Below are positions 1-8,059 of a stretch of DNA of 63,745 nucleotides, piece by piece (the first letter of the stretch is position 1; each line of letters opens with the position of its first letter). This DNA comes from Oscillatoriaceae cyanobacterium Prado104 (GTDB lineage Bacteria > Cyanobacteriota > Cyanobacteriia > Cyanobacteriales > Microcoleaceae). Below the pieces are notes generated by a model that had not been told where the DNA came from, did not search any database, and was given only the letters and a program-made list of their open reading frames with translations. The DNA lies in contig JALOON010000028.1 in NCBI GenBank assembly GCA_025454405.1, positions 1-63,745 on the forward strand. Direction: 5' to 3'. The position numbers and the translations under genes are program-made.

Positions 1-846
1 ATTTGAAGGGCGAGAAATAGAAGGAGTTGCTGTTGGGAAAACAGCGGTTGGCAGCAAACAATAAGTGTAATAGCGCGCTGCCATCGCACTGCCAAACATC
101 ACAGTTCCTGCCTCGTAAGTGCGGCAGTTTTGTGCGGCAGCAGTTGGAAAAATCCTGGTGCTGGTGCTGGGATTTGGAGATCGAACCGCAGGTCGATCGA
201 ACCCTTCCATCGAATTGAAAAAGTTGCCTCCATCAGTCGAAACGTTCGATCGATCCGGCGACCCTAAAAAACCGCCATCCCGACTGAAATTGCCGCTTGC
301 AGCAGGAGAAGCTGCGGGAAAAAAGGGCGTTTCTCCCAACGGCGGTTCGCTAAAAAAATCGGCTGCCAACCCATCAGAAGGCGGTAAAGAAGGCGGCTGT
401 GTTGGCCCGGCAGCCGGAACAGCAGTTGCCCTCAGCAAATAGCGGTTTGGCACTGCAGAAGGGTCTTGGGACATCACGATTAATTTGTAATAGCCGCTCG
501 ACTGCGGCACGAACGTAAAATATGGATGCTGGCTGAAACCGACCTGTCGGTTGGCAGGATCGAAAATGGCAAAAACCGGGTTGAAACCGCGCACCTCGGC
601 ACGGAAATCAAAGAGAACTTTGTCGCCCGCATTCGCTCCAAATAAATGCTCTTCCCCGCGCAGTTCTCGAACGGGATTGCCGCTTTGCCAAAAGTCGGTA
701 AAGCGGTAAATCGGGCTGTTTGCCCTCACCGCACCGACAATCGGTTCGTTATCCTTCAAGACGGCGGCAAGCACTGCAATCGGTCGGGCAACAACTAACC
801 CGAGCGAAGCAGTTAAAATTGTTGCCCAAACAACAGGTAATTTCAT
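1..846 (-). CDS. Exported hypothetical protein, C-terminus cut by window edge
   Basis: The minus-strand frame stays open from an ATG at 846 to the first base of the window, giving at least 282 residues; I checked that no stop occurs in that frame. A GAGGTG ribosome site lies just upstream of the ATG. The N-terminus (MKLPVVWATILTASLG, then a hydrophobic stretch ending in AVLA) is a signal peptide, so the product is exported. Residues of about 30-140 form a beta-rich module with FTFVPQSSGYYKLIVMSQ, like pre-peptidase C-terminal or lectin-type sandwiches. The rest is proline/serine-rich and low in complexity. It is the last visible gene of the secretion cluster. Its function is not recognised. 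Confidence 0.75.
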   Translation of the reverse strand, partial: MKLPVVWATILTASLGLVVARPIAVLAAVLKDNEPIVGAVRANSPIYRFTDFWQSGNPVRELRGEEHLFGANAGDKVLFDFRAEVRGFNPVFAIFDPANRQVGFSQHPYFTFVPQSSGYYKLIVMSQDPSAVPNRYLLRATAVPAAGPTQPPSLPPSDGLAADFFSEPPLGETPFFPAASPAASGNFSRDGGFLGSPDRSNVSTDGGNFFNSMEGFDRPAVRSPNPSTSTRIFPTAAAQNCRTYEAGTVMFGSAMAARYYTYCLLPTAVFPTATPSISRPSN

Positions 847-976
847 AAGTTTCACCTCAAACGCCAATAACAAATTGCTAAAAGAGCGAGCATTTTATTG
901 ACCAAAAATTACAGAACAAAAGCCTCATTGGAGTGAATAAAGTTTTCGTTGGGAGTGTTGCGAACGGTCCAAAAAC

Positions 977-1020
977 CTGCCTCCTGTCTCTTGCTTTCTG
1001 TCTCTTGCCTCCTGCCTCCT
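977..1020. repeat. Short CTCCTG/CTCTTG tandem repeats
   Basis: Imperfect copies of CTGCCTCCTG, CTGTCTCTTG and similar units are strung together just downstream of the DUF192 gene and touch its stop codon. They are one of many short-repeat tracts in the spacers of this cluster. I see no gene in the gap 847-1018. Confidence 0.6.
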
Positions 1021-1567
1021 AACGATCGCGATCTTGTAAAAGCAATTCGGAACCGGGATTGATGCCTAATTCCCTTAAAGTACCGGCCCTCAACTGCAAA
1101 ACAGCATCTACCGGATGCGGGTAATAAACAGCTTCGCAATCCGAATGCGGCGCGCCGGAACGCACGATGCAGGGTTTGACATTTGAGGCGATTTTGACAG
1201 CAGTTCCCGATCGCACAAACGCCAAATCGAGAGCCGCTTCTACGTTTGGAAAGATTGCTGCTGCGGGTGCGCTCGGGTCTACAACAAACATCATGCCCCG
1301 AGATCGCGACAGGGGTTCTCGAAACTGCAAGCCCTTCTTTTTTTCCTCCGAAGTGCGGGCTACTTCCAACTCGATCTGCCTGTTTCCCGATATCAAATAG
1401 GCAGTTACTGGCAGGTACTGGGGCTGTCGGGAACGGTACTGCACGAAGGTGCGCAGCGCTGCAACAGAAGGCAGCAACAACAGCAAGCTCCAACCCAGAA
1501 AAGTGTTAGCCCAAAACACTGTTTCCCAAAAGCTTTTTCTGTCGAACCTAAGCCGATTTGCTAACAT
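1019..1567 (-). CDS. DUF192 family protein, membrane-anchored
   Basis: This 182-residue protein has one N-terminal hydrophobic segment (about residues 18-38, with WSLLLLLPSVAAL), which anchors or exports it. A DUF192 (COG1430) domain of about 120 residues follows. Visible family signatures are an IELEVA strand, the GLQFREPLSRSRGMMFV segment, an LDLAFV strand, two cysteines (VKPC and SDCEAVYY) and the C-terminal VLQLRAG.LRELGI.PG. The family is widespread in bacteria and of unknown biochemical role. The start is set by GGAGG nine bases before the ATG; upstream copies of this start region are described separately. It lies downstream of the AAA+ gene in the secretion cluster, but a direct part in transfer is not shown. 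Confidence 0.85.
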   Translation of the reverse strand: MLANRLRFDRKSFWETVFWANTFLGWSLLLLLPSVAALRTFVQYRSRQPQYLPVTAYLISGNRQIELEVARTSEEKKKGLQFREPLSRSRGMMFVVDPSAPAAAIFPNVEAALDLAFVRSGTAVKIASNVKPCIVRSGAPHSDCEAVYYPHPVDAVLQLRAGTLRELGINPGSELLLQDRDR

Positions 1568-1645
1568 TTACTTCTGCCTCCATTTCTGCGGTCTAACATT
1601 TACTGACTCCTTGATTTCTGCGGTCTAACATTTACTGACTCCTCC
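1562..1645. repeat. Triplicated ribosome site plus start codon
   Basis: On the minus strand, a purine-rich ribosome site followed by GTAAATGTTAG occurs three times in tandem with a period of about 33 bp. The last copy is the true start of the DUF192 gene. The two upstream copies are near identical to each other (AGGAGTCAGTAAATGTTAG then ACCGCAGAAAT) and open only very short frames. Confidence 0.7.
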
Positions 1646-1661
1646 ATCGAGTGACGTTCTA

Positions 1662-3410
1662 TCAGCGCTCGCTCGATACCTCCTCTCCCCAGAAATTAGA
1701 AAAAACGGGTGCGAACAAACTCGTATCGGGACTGGAAGCAGGGACGGAAACGTAACGAGAGGAGTTTTCCATTGCCAGGATTCTATCTGTATCCCTCACG
1801 AATAAAGGCGTGATTTTCTTCCTCTCTTCTAAAAAATCGTTCAGTTCCAATTTGACAGTGCCGCGCAAAGTTTGAGATGCGACGGACAGCGGCAAAGCTA
1901 ACAAATCGCTTTCGGGTAAATTGACCAAACATTTTAATTCTTGAACCTGCCGGACATCCTTCTTGTTCCACAGCGAAAAATCCGAGTTTTTACCGCTCAA
2001 GATATTGGCGATTTCTCTAGCTTTTTTTTGCGCTGCTGCTTCTACCATGCGGGCGAGTTCGGCCCCGACAAAATTGTTGGTGGCGTTGAGCAAAATCTGC
2101 CAGTCACGGTCGGAAAGCGGAGATTGTTCGCCCGTTTCGTACCTGCGATCGAAACGAGCGGCGTGGAGTTCTACAATTTGCTTGCGCTCGCACGCTTGGG
2201 GGAATCCCACGTAAAAAATCGCGTCGAACCGGCCGGAACGGGTGAGTTCGGGAGGCAGCGCGGCGAGGCGGTTGAGCGTAGCAATTACGAAGGTATGACC
2301 GGTTTTATCTTGCAGCCAAGAGAGCAATTGACCGAGGATTTGGATGCTGTTGCCCGACTCGCCGGAAAGCGAACTGGAATTAGAAGAAAACAGCTTGTCC
2401 AACTCGTCAAAATAGAGCACGCTAGCTCCGATTGCTTCCACCCGCTGCAAAATGCAGGACAAGTACGCGGCTCCTCCCGCAATCAAAGCGCCGACATCCA
2501 CGCTGACTAAAGGCACGCCCAATTTAGCGGAACAAACGGAGGCGGCAAATGTCTTGCCGGTACCGGGCGGTCCCACTAACAGCCAACCTTTGGGCAGGGG
2601 AATGTTCAAGCTTCTCGCCATCGGTGAAAACTGAAATTTTACGTCTTCTAAGGCATCCCTCAGCAAGTCCAAACCCCCGAATTCGCCCAAAGTAGGAGGT
2701 TCCTTAAAAGTCAATCCCAGTTCTCGAAATTTGCCGATTTTGTACTGGCGCAAGCTGCTGGATATATCGGAATTTTCTCCGCAACTGCCCTGCTGCCAAA
2801 GCGTTATTCCGCGCTCGATTTCTTTCACAAACAAACCGGACATCGCACCGATCAACTGTGACGATTCTGCGCGATTCAAACCGAATTGTGCCGAGAATCG
2901 GGAGGCCAGCTCGACCAAATGCTCTCGGTCGGGAAGCGGCAAAAAGACTGAAGGTACTAAACCTTTTAAATAGTCGTCTACCCGCAGCCCGTTGGTCGAA
3001 AGCAAGACTAAAAAATTGCTGCCGCCGCTGGTGGCAAATTTAAAGTACAAATTGGCAACAATTGCCGAGAGTTGCAGTTGCCTCTCTTCCGAGTCAAAAT
3101 CGGACAGGCTGCGAATTTGCATCAGTTCCTGCATGTTCTCGATGACAAATATGCCGGGGGCATCGGTGCGGCACAAATACCTCAAAACATCAAAAATGTT
3201 GCAGCAATCGGGAGCCACAAAATTATCGCTCCGGGCAATATCTTGAAACCGACAAGAACCAAAATCCCAAAAATAGCACGGGATTTTAAATTCAACGGCA
3301 GCTTCCTCAAGCAGTTGAAATGCAGAAGGGCGTTCGATTAAAGGAGCTACAAATTCAACCGCCCAACCGGAAGAAGCCATCATGCTTGACAGTGCGTTTG
3401 CGCGAACCAT
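1662..3410 (-). CDS. AAA+ ATPase, Ycf46-like
   Basis: This 582-residue protein has a divergent N-terminal half (about 1-230) with a degenerate ATPase-like fold (FVIENMQELMQ in a Walker B-like position), then a canonical AAA+ module. Walker A is GPPGTGKT at 280-287, Walker B ends in DE at 335-336 (VLYFDELDKLF), sensor 1 is ATLNR, and an arginine finger is seen in TRSGRFD. A degenerate half followed by an active module is the layout of Ycf46-type AAA+ proteins in cyanobacteria and plastids. The ATG is five bases after AGGAGG. It sits inside the secretion cluster behind the coupling-protein gene. Use of ATP to remodel a transfer protein is plausible inference. VirB11 is unlikely, since VirB11-specific boxes are absent. 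Confidence 0.85.
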   Translation of the reverse strand: MVRANALSSMMASSGWAVEFVAPLIERPSAFQLLEEAAVEFKIPCYFWDFGSCRFQDIARSDNFVAPDCCNIFDVLRYLCRTDAPGIFVIENMQELMQIRSLSDFDSEERQLQLSAIVANLYFKFATSGGSNFLVLLSTNGLRVDDYLKGLVPSVFLPLPDREHLVELASRFSAQFGLNRAESSQLIGAMSGLFVKEIERGITLWQQGSCGENSDISSSLRQYKIGKFRELGLTFKEPPTLGEFGGLDLLRDALEDVKFQFSPMARSLNIPLPKGWLLVGPPGTGKTFAASVCSAKLGVPLVSVDVGALIAGGAAYLSCILQRVEAIGASVLYFDELDKLFSSNSSSLSGESGNSIQILGQLLSWLQDKTGHTFVIATLNRLAALPPELTRSGRFDAIFYVGFPQACERKQIVELHAARFDRRYETGEQSPLSDRDWQILLNATNNFVGAELARMVEAAAQKKAREIANILSGKNSDFSLWNKKDVRQVQELKCLVNLPESDLLALPLSVASQTLRGTVKLELNDFLEERKKITPLFVRDTDRILAMENSSRYVSVPASSPDTSLFAPVFSNFWGEEVSSER

Positions 3411-3421
3411 AAATCCTCCTA

Positions 3422-3763
3422 GATCGTTGATAGTTGTTTGGGAGTTTTGAGTTTTGAGTTTTGAGTTTTGAGTTATTAAGGAGTTTCGAGTTTGGAGTTT
3501 TGAGTTGAAAGACAGTTGCTTGGGAGTTTCGAGTTTGGAGTTTTGAGTTGAAAGACAGTGAGAGAGTTTTAAATTTTGAGTTTTGAGTTACCAGTAGAAA
3601 GACAGTGAGAGAGTTTTGAGTTGCCAGTTGAAGGGGAGTGAGAGAGTTTTGAGTTGACAGTCGATCGTTGACAGTTGTTCGGGAATTTTGAGTTTTAAAT
3701 GTTGAGTCTTGAGTTAAAGATATTTCAAAATTCAAAACTCAAAACTCAAAACTCAAAACTATT
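3422..3763. repeat. Heptameric GAGTTTT repeat tract
   Basis: The whole 350 bp gap between two secretion-cluster genes is made of GAGTTTT/TTGAGTT heptamers and longer reiterations that include a TTGAAAGACAGT unit. Heptameric tandem repeats (STRR) are a known trait of filamentous cyanobacterial genomes. No gene is supported here, though one frame is incidentally open. Confidence 0.85.
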
Positions 3764-3764
3764 C

Positions 3765-4982
3765 CTAAATTTCTAGCTGCGACTTTTTTGGTTGTTTGGA
3801 TTCGTAAGGTCGAGCCGGAATCGGTTTCATTTTCATCAATTCGGGAAGGGCTTTTTCAAAATGCTCTAAATCAGCTTCGGTCATCCGGCTGCGGAAGTTG
3901 CCGCAACCGTCGTCTGCCAGCAAACAGCCGCGATTGGGGTCGTCGATGCGGCACCTGCCGTCGGGAGTGGCTTTCCAAACATAGCGGGTTCCCCTAATTT
4001 CAACAGGCTTGCCGACGGCGCTAGAAAATTCAACCAAACGTTCGGCTACATAACGAGATTTAGCATCGCTACCCAACGGTTTATGTTGGGATAATTGAGA
4101 GGTTTGAGATTGAAGGAGTTGAGAGTTTTGATGTTGAGATAAGTGAGAGTTTTTAGATTGAAATAGTTGAGGGTTTTGAGGTTGAGATAATTGAGAGTTT
4201 TGAGGTTGAGATAATTGAGAGTTTTGGGACGATCGAGATTGTGGGTGTTGGAATGACTTAGAGCGATCGAATTGAGATTGTGGGTGCTGAGAAGATTTAG
4301 ATTGAGATGGTTTCAGCGACACAGCTACTGATCGCGCGGGATTTGCAGCGCGATTTGCAGGTCGTGCAGCAGATTGATTTTGGCGACCGTTACCCCTCAA
4401 ACCTTCTTTTACGGGCGATACAACCGCTCGATCGCTTTGTTTGAGTCCTTGAATAATGCGGCGCGGTTCTTCACTTAATGGCGGAGCAGATCGAACTTTA
4501 AAAAAAGAGGTAAAATAATCCGCTTCAAAATTGGCACCGATAAATTTATTAACTACAACAGTACCTTCAGCGTCAGTTTGAAGTACGGGTTGACCCGCAA
4601 AATCGATCCGCAAACCGGCAGCACCGGGCAATGCCGTACCTTCCGGAACGTCCTTCAGAGCATCTAAAGTTTTTGGCAAACCAGGATGGTAAAATCTACC
4701 GGCCATACCGGAAAGAGTATCGATTTTTGAACCGTTTGCATACCCAAAAAGCAAGACATCCCCCGCGCTGATTTGCATCCCGCTTTCTAAATTCCTGTTT
4801 CTTTCTTCTGCTTCTAACTTTTGCCGCTCTGATTCCTCTTGTTGCAGCAATTCCTGCAAGCGGCGTGCCGATAAAGCTTCTGCTTCCTTGAAAGCTATTT
4901 CAGCACTAACGACAGCCGCCACAACGGCTCTCAAAAAAGACTCTTGAAACGAAGCTATTTCTCCCGCACTTACAGATTGCAT
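3765..4982 (-). CDS. Coiled-coil, Q/S-rich hypothetical protein of the secretion cluster
   Basis: I place the start at the ATG whose upstream sequence holds GGAGGT, giving 405 residues; a longer in-frame extension runs back into a repeat array and is unlikely. Residues of about 15-70 form an alanine/glutamate-rich coiled coil (FKEAEALSARRLQELLQQEE). Residues 75-185 look globular, with DVLLFGYANGSKIDTLSGM and TEGTVVVNKFIG-like strands. A middle segment has six 8-residue Q/S/N repeats of the NSQLSQPQ type. The C-terminal 100 residues have four cysteines around GRCRIDDPNRGCLLADDGCG, possibly binding metal. I do not recognise the family. The gene lies between the coupling ATPase and the AAA+ gene on the same strand, so a transfer-associated role is inferred only from position. 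Confidence 0.75.
   Translation of the reverse strand: MQSVSAGEIASFQESFLRAVVAAVVSAEIAFKEAEALSARRLQELLQQEESERQKLEAEERNRNLESGMQISAGDVLLFGYANGSKIDTLSGMAGRFYHPGLPKTLDALKDVPEGTALPGAAGLRIDFAGQPVLQTDAEGTVVVNKFIGANFEADYFTSFFKVRSAPPLSEEPRRIIQGLKQSDRAVVSPVKEGLRGNGRQNQSAARPANRAANPARSVAVSLKPSQSKSSQHPQSQFDRSKSFQHPQSRSSQNSQLSQPQNSQLSQPQNPQLFQSKNSHLSQHQNSQLLQSQTSQLSQHKPLGSDAKSRYVAERLVEFSSAVGKPVEIRGTRYVWKATPDGRCRIDDPNRGCLLADDGCGNFRSRMTEADLEHFEKALPELMKMKPIPARPYESKQPKKSQLEI
4084..4228. repeat. 24 bp repeats inside a coding region
   Basis: Six imperfect 24 bp units (minus-strand products NSQLSQPQ, NPQLFQSK, NSHLSQHQ and similar) lie in frame within the Q/S-rich gene. Their DNA (TTGAGAGTTTTGAGGTTGAG) closely resembles the intergenic GAGTTTT heptamer tract 300 bp away. 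Confidence 0.75.
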
Positions 4983-5036
4983 TTTAATGTTACCTCCACG
5001 TGAAGTTTTGATTGTTGAATGAGATTTGAAATCAGC

Positions 5037-5304
5037 GATCGCAATTATTTGAAAAGCGATCGCGCCAGAAAGTTGATAGCAATTAGTACAACTATTTGAG
5101 AATCGATCGCGCCAGAAAAATGATAGCAATTAGTACAACTATTTGAGAATCGGCCGCACCAGAAAGTTGAGAACAATTAGGACAACTATTTAAGAATCAA
5201 TTCTCCGGGTAAGTTGAGAACAATTAGCACAATTTTTAAGAATCGATAGCACCAGAAAGTTGATAGCAATTAGCACAACTATTTGAGTATCGATCGCACC
5301 GAAA
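5037..5304. repeat. Tandem array, 47 bp unit, about six copies
   Basis: Units begin at 5058, 5105, 5152, 5199, 5245 and 5292, so spacing is 47 bp with one 46 bp step. Each unit contains a GATCGCGCCAGAAAGTTGAT-type segment followed by AGCAATTAGTACAACTATTT. AGTTG and CAACT within the unit can pair. The array fills the gap 4983-5310 between the coupling-protein gene and the Q/S-rich gene. There are no unique spacers, so it is not CRISPR. Confidence 0.85.
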
Positions 5305-5310
5305 AATTGC

Positions 5311-7281
5311 TTAGAATAAAACCGAAGGTTCTTTAGCACCCGATTCCGCAGGCTCGGGAAATAGCTCCTCGGCAAGGCTCCTGCGTTCTTCAAATTGCTG
5401 CCGCCGTTCTTCATCGGAAACGGAGCGGCTGTTTTGCTGCAATAAAGTGTTGCGAATTGCGTCCCATTTAGACTCTGCCCAATTCATCTCTTTGATGTCC
5501 GCGTCGGGTACTTTGATGCTTTGAATGCTGGGAACGTAAGCTTCTTTGGCAGGGCCGCCCTCGGTATACCCCGGATTGATTACTACTGCCCTGCCCACTC
5601 CCAATTTCAGAAATTGAGCGGGTTCGAGCAAGTATTTTTTATTAGTTTGTTCGCCGTAACTGGTAGAATTGCCGCTCTTGCCCGTGCTGGTAGATTTGGA
5701 GCGAAAGCTGATTTCTTCTTCTCCCAAATAGTCGGCAAATACTTTAGCGCTTTCCGGGTCTTGCGGGTTAAAGATAATCTTGTGAGCCGTACCGCCAATG
5801 ATGGCTCTCGCCAAATCTTTGCCGTAAAACTTTTCTAACTGCGCCATGTTTTGATAGCCCAAAATGCCGACAAAGCCATCTTCTCTATTTTCGTTGAGCC
5901 AATTAACCAAAGCGGGCAAATACAGCGTGGGCAGCTCGTCTAAAGCTACCACCAAACAATCCTTTCTGGGAACCGTGCGGGAAACGTTGCGGGTAACAAC
6001 CATGTGCAGGATAGCTGCCAGCAGCGGCCCGACAATATCCCGATTGTTCCTGTCCAAACCGAATACAATTAACTGCTTGCCTTCTAAATCCAAGGGTAAA
6101 GAAGTTTCGCCGCAAAAAGCGCCGATAAAATCTTTTTTGAGAAACCGCATGAACATTCGCTGGGCCGTACCGACAATGCCCGAAACAGTTTTTTCCGAAT
6201 CCTTGACGCTGATTAACTGAGAAAGCGGGCGGGTCGTCCAAACTTTGAGTTTAGTTTGGGAAGCTTCGTCCATCCTCCCGGCTAAGTTAGACAGGCTCAA
6301 AATTGCTTGCGCCATCATCAAATCGCAGTATTCTTTTTTACCAGTTAGAGTCGCTACGGCCTTGGTTACTAACAGCAAACCCTCGACCAAACTGTCTCCG
6401 GCTTCTTCAAAAAACTTGTCTCCCGAACCGCCTCCCGAATTAAAGTTTTTGCCGATAACTTGCGCCAACTGACCCGCAGCAACGGCATCTTCTTCATCTC
6501 TAATTAAATCCAGGGGATTGCAGGTTTCCGATTCGGGACGGCCGGGGGCAAAAATCCTCACGTCATAGCCGCGTTTGATGGCGTAAGCTACCGCTCTTTT
6601 GCACTGTGCGGGATACTTAAAATCGTACAAAAGCAGGGGAAATCCCTGGTCCAAAGTCGCTCTGATCAGCGGGTCGATCACGGTAAAAGTTTTGCCGCAA
6701 CCGGCAGCGCCGATAACAGAAACTCCGCGCTGCACGTCCGGCAAATAAAACGATCGCCCCGCATCCCCAAGCTTGCCGATTTGCGCTGCGAATTGCTGCA
6801 TTTTGCCGGGAGGTTTGTCTTTCAGCAAGCCAGCATCCCTCCACATTGCCTTGAGTTTTTCAGTCATAAAATCGGGCTGTCCCACGTACAAAGCTACGCT
6901 GTTGCGAGTGGGTTTGGCTATTTGCTTTCTGGCTTTGCGACCGGCCGCCGATATTTCAGAATTGCCCGCCCAGCGAGAAGTTGCAATTTTGCCTTTTTTG
7001 TTACCGCCAAACATTTGTAAAATCAAAACAGCGGCCAAGCATCCCAATAAAGTCATGCCGTTTTGAGATTTAGCAAATTCCATTGCCTTGCCGAAAGTAG
7101 CGGGCAGTCCGCTCGTAGAATTTGATAAGGTCGGAACACCTATTAATGGCAAATTTGCCAGCGTTAGAGAAGGGCAGGATAACGGGGAAGGTACTGATAG
7201 TGCGGAACCCGCTAGCAATGGAGAATCTGCTAATGGTGGGGAATTTGCTGTTAAGATTGAATTGCTATTTAGTGCCATCAT
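5311..7281 (-). CDS. Type IV coupling protein, VirD4/TraD/TraG family
   Basis: The start is the ATG following GAGGGTAG, giving 656 residues. A hydrophobic segment near residue 70 (MTLLGCLAAVLILQMFGG) is the likely membrane anchor. The ATPase follows: Walker A GAAGCGKT at 191-198, a LLYDFKYPAQ strand, CNPLDLI, and Walker B ending in DE at 448-449 (VVALDELPTLYLP). The strongly conserved ENREDGFVGILGYQNMAQL and GTAHKIIFNPQDPESAKVFA segments are typical of TraD/VirD4. Such proteins are hexameric DNA pumps that bring relaxase-DNA to the secretion channel at the inner membrane. The start overlaps the stop of the upstream gene (ATGATG, sharing bases 7278-7281), indicating translational coupling. The C-terminus is a charged tail (SDEERRQQFEERRSLAEELF). 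Confidence 0.92.
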   Translation of the reverse strand: MMALNSNSILTANSPPLADSPLLAGSALSVPSPLSCPSLTLANLPLIGVPTLSNSTSGLPATFGKAMEFAKSQNGMTLLGCLAAVLILQMFGGNKKGKIATSRWAGNSEISAAGRKARKQIAKPTRNSVALYVGQPDFMTEKLKAMWRDAGLLKDKPPGKMQQFAAQIGKLGDAGRSFYLPDVQRGVSVIGAAGCGKTFTVIDPLIRATLDQGFPLLLYDFKYPAQCKRAVAYAIKRGYDVRIFAPGRPESETCNPLDLIRDEEDAVAAGQLAQVIGKNFNSGGGSGDKFFEEAGDSLVEGLLLVTKAVATLTGKKEYCDLMMAQAILSLSNLAGRMDEASQTKLKVWTTRPLSQLISVKDSEKTVSGIVGTAQRMFMRFLKKDFIGAFCGETSLPLDLEGKQLIVFGLDRNNRDIVGPLLAAILHMVVTRNVSRTVPRKDCLVVALDELPTLYLPALVNWLNENREDGFVGILGYQNMAQLEKFYGKDLARAIIGGTAHKIIFNPQDPESAKVFADYLGEEEISFRSKSTSTGKSGNSTSYGEQTNKKYLLEPAQFLKLGVGRAVVINPGYTEGGPAKEAYVPSIQSIKVPDADIKEMNWAESKWDAIRNTLLQQNSRSVSDEERRQQFEERRSLAEELFPEPAESGAKEPSVLF

Positions 7282-7823
7282 TCTACCCTCAAAAAGTTGG
7301 AACCGAACCAACAGTATTGACTGCTGGTTTCGCCGCTGTCGCTCGCACTGTTTTGAGCGATCGCCAAGCAAGGAATCCCTTTGTTGGTGACATCCAAAAA
7401 CTTAAATTTTGGTTCGCTCGATTGCAACAGCACGCTCAATACTTTGTGGCGGTCGATATAAATTGAGTGCAAGCAGCCTCCAAGACCGCACAAGTTTTGA
7501 GAATTGAACCGGAAAACCCGAGCCGAGTTGCGGTGGCGGCCCGAGGCGGCAGGAAAAGGCAATTCTAAAACTTGCATTTTTGACTTATCGAAACTTTCAA
7601 CACCGGCCGAAGTTAGGTAATTGTCTCGAACTGCATCGCTTAACAAACTGGATTCTATTTGCGATGCGCTGCGCCAATCGTACAAATCAGTTTTTGCGGG
7701 CGACAAACTCCGGCACAGCGAGAAACCGACCAGCAATAATACCGCCAGCGCTGCTATTGCCAGATAGAACCTCACGCGAAAAACTGATTTAAACTCGCTC
7801 AATGACTTAGCTAAATTGTTCAT
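7278..7823 (-). CDS. Single-pass membrane hypothetical protein of the secretion cluster
   Basis: This 181-residue protein starts at an ATG preceded by GGAGGGG. A transmembrane segment lies at about residues 20-40 (YLAIAALAVLLLVGFSLC). The rest would be periplasmic or extracytoplasmic and includes paired cysteines in NLCGLGGCL and again in GIPCLA and YCWFG. It ends by overlapping the start of the coupling-protein gene. The family is not recognised. Position next to the coupling gene and the secreted VirB1-like gene suggests a channel accessory protein, which is inference. Confidence 0.7.
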   Translation of the reverse strand: MNNLAKSLSEFKSVFRVRFYLAIAALAVLLLVGFSLCRSLSPAKTDLYDWRSASQIESSLLSDAVRDNYLTSAGVESFDKSKMQVLELPFPAASGRHRNSARVFRFNSQNLCGLGGCLHSIYIDRHKVLSVLLQSSEPKFKFLDVTNKGIPCLAIAQNSASDSGETSSQYCWFGSNFLRVE

Positions 7824-7858
7824 ACAGCCCCTCCAAAAGATAATTGTTTGACTGCAAT

Positions 7859-7917
7859 CGGTAATTGGTAATTGGCGATCGGTAATTAGTAATTGGTAAT
7901 TGGTAATTGGCAATCTG
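7859..7917. repeat. Heptameric GGTAATT repeat tract
   Basis: Seven or more copies of GGTAATT (with GGCGATC variants) occur in the 5' spacer of the small membrane-protein gene. This is another cyanobacterial heptamer-type repeat. Confidence 0.8.
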
Positions 7918-8059
7918 TCATTTGAAAATTGAGATTTGAGATTGAATAATTAACCGATCGAGCGGACATAATATTCTGCGATGCTTGGTTGTTTTAGCGG
8001 CAAATCTCAATTGAATATTGGCTCGATCGCTCAAATTTTTCATCCTTTGCTCGTTAAAT

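Noticed and set aside
909..1493. Second minus-strand gene of 194 codons
   Set aside because: It overlaps the DUF192 gene in another frame and has no recognisable content or ribosome site.
1662..3410. AAA+ protein as VirB11
   Set aside because: The arrangement of motifs and the degenerate N-terminal half match Ycf46-type AAA+ proteins; the Asp and His boxes of VirB11 are not seen.
3355..3735. 126-codon gene in the heptamer tract
   Set aside because: The frame is open only because the heptamer repeats lack stops; the product is a monotonous repeat.
5037..5304. CRISPR array
   Set aside because: The whole 47 bp unit is repeated, including the parts that would be spacers.
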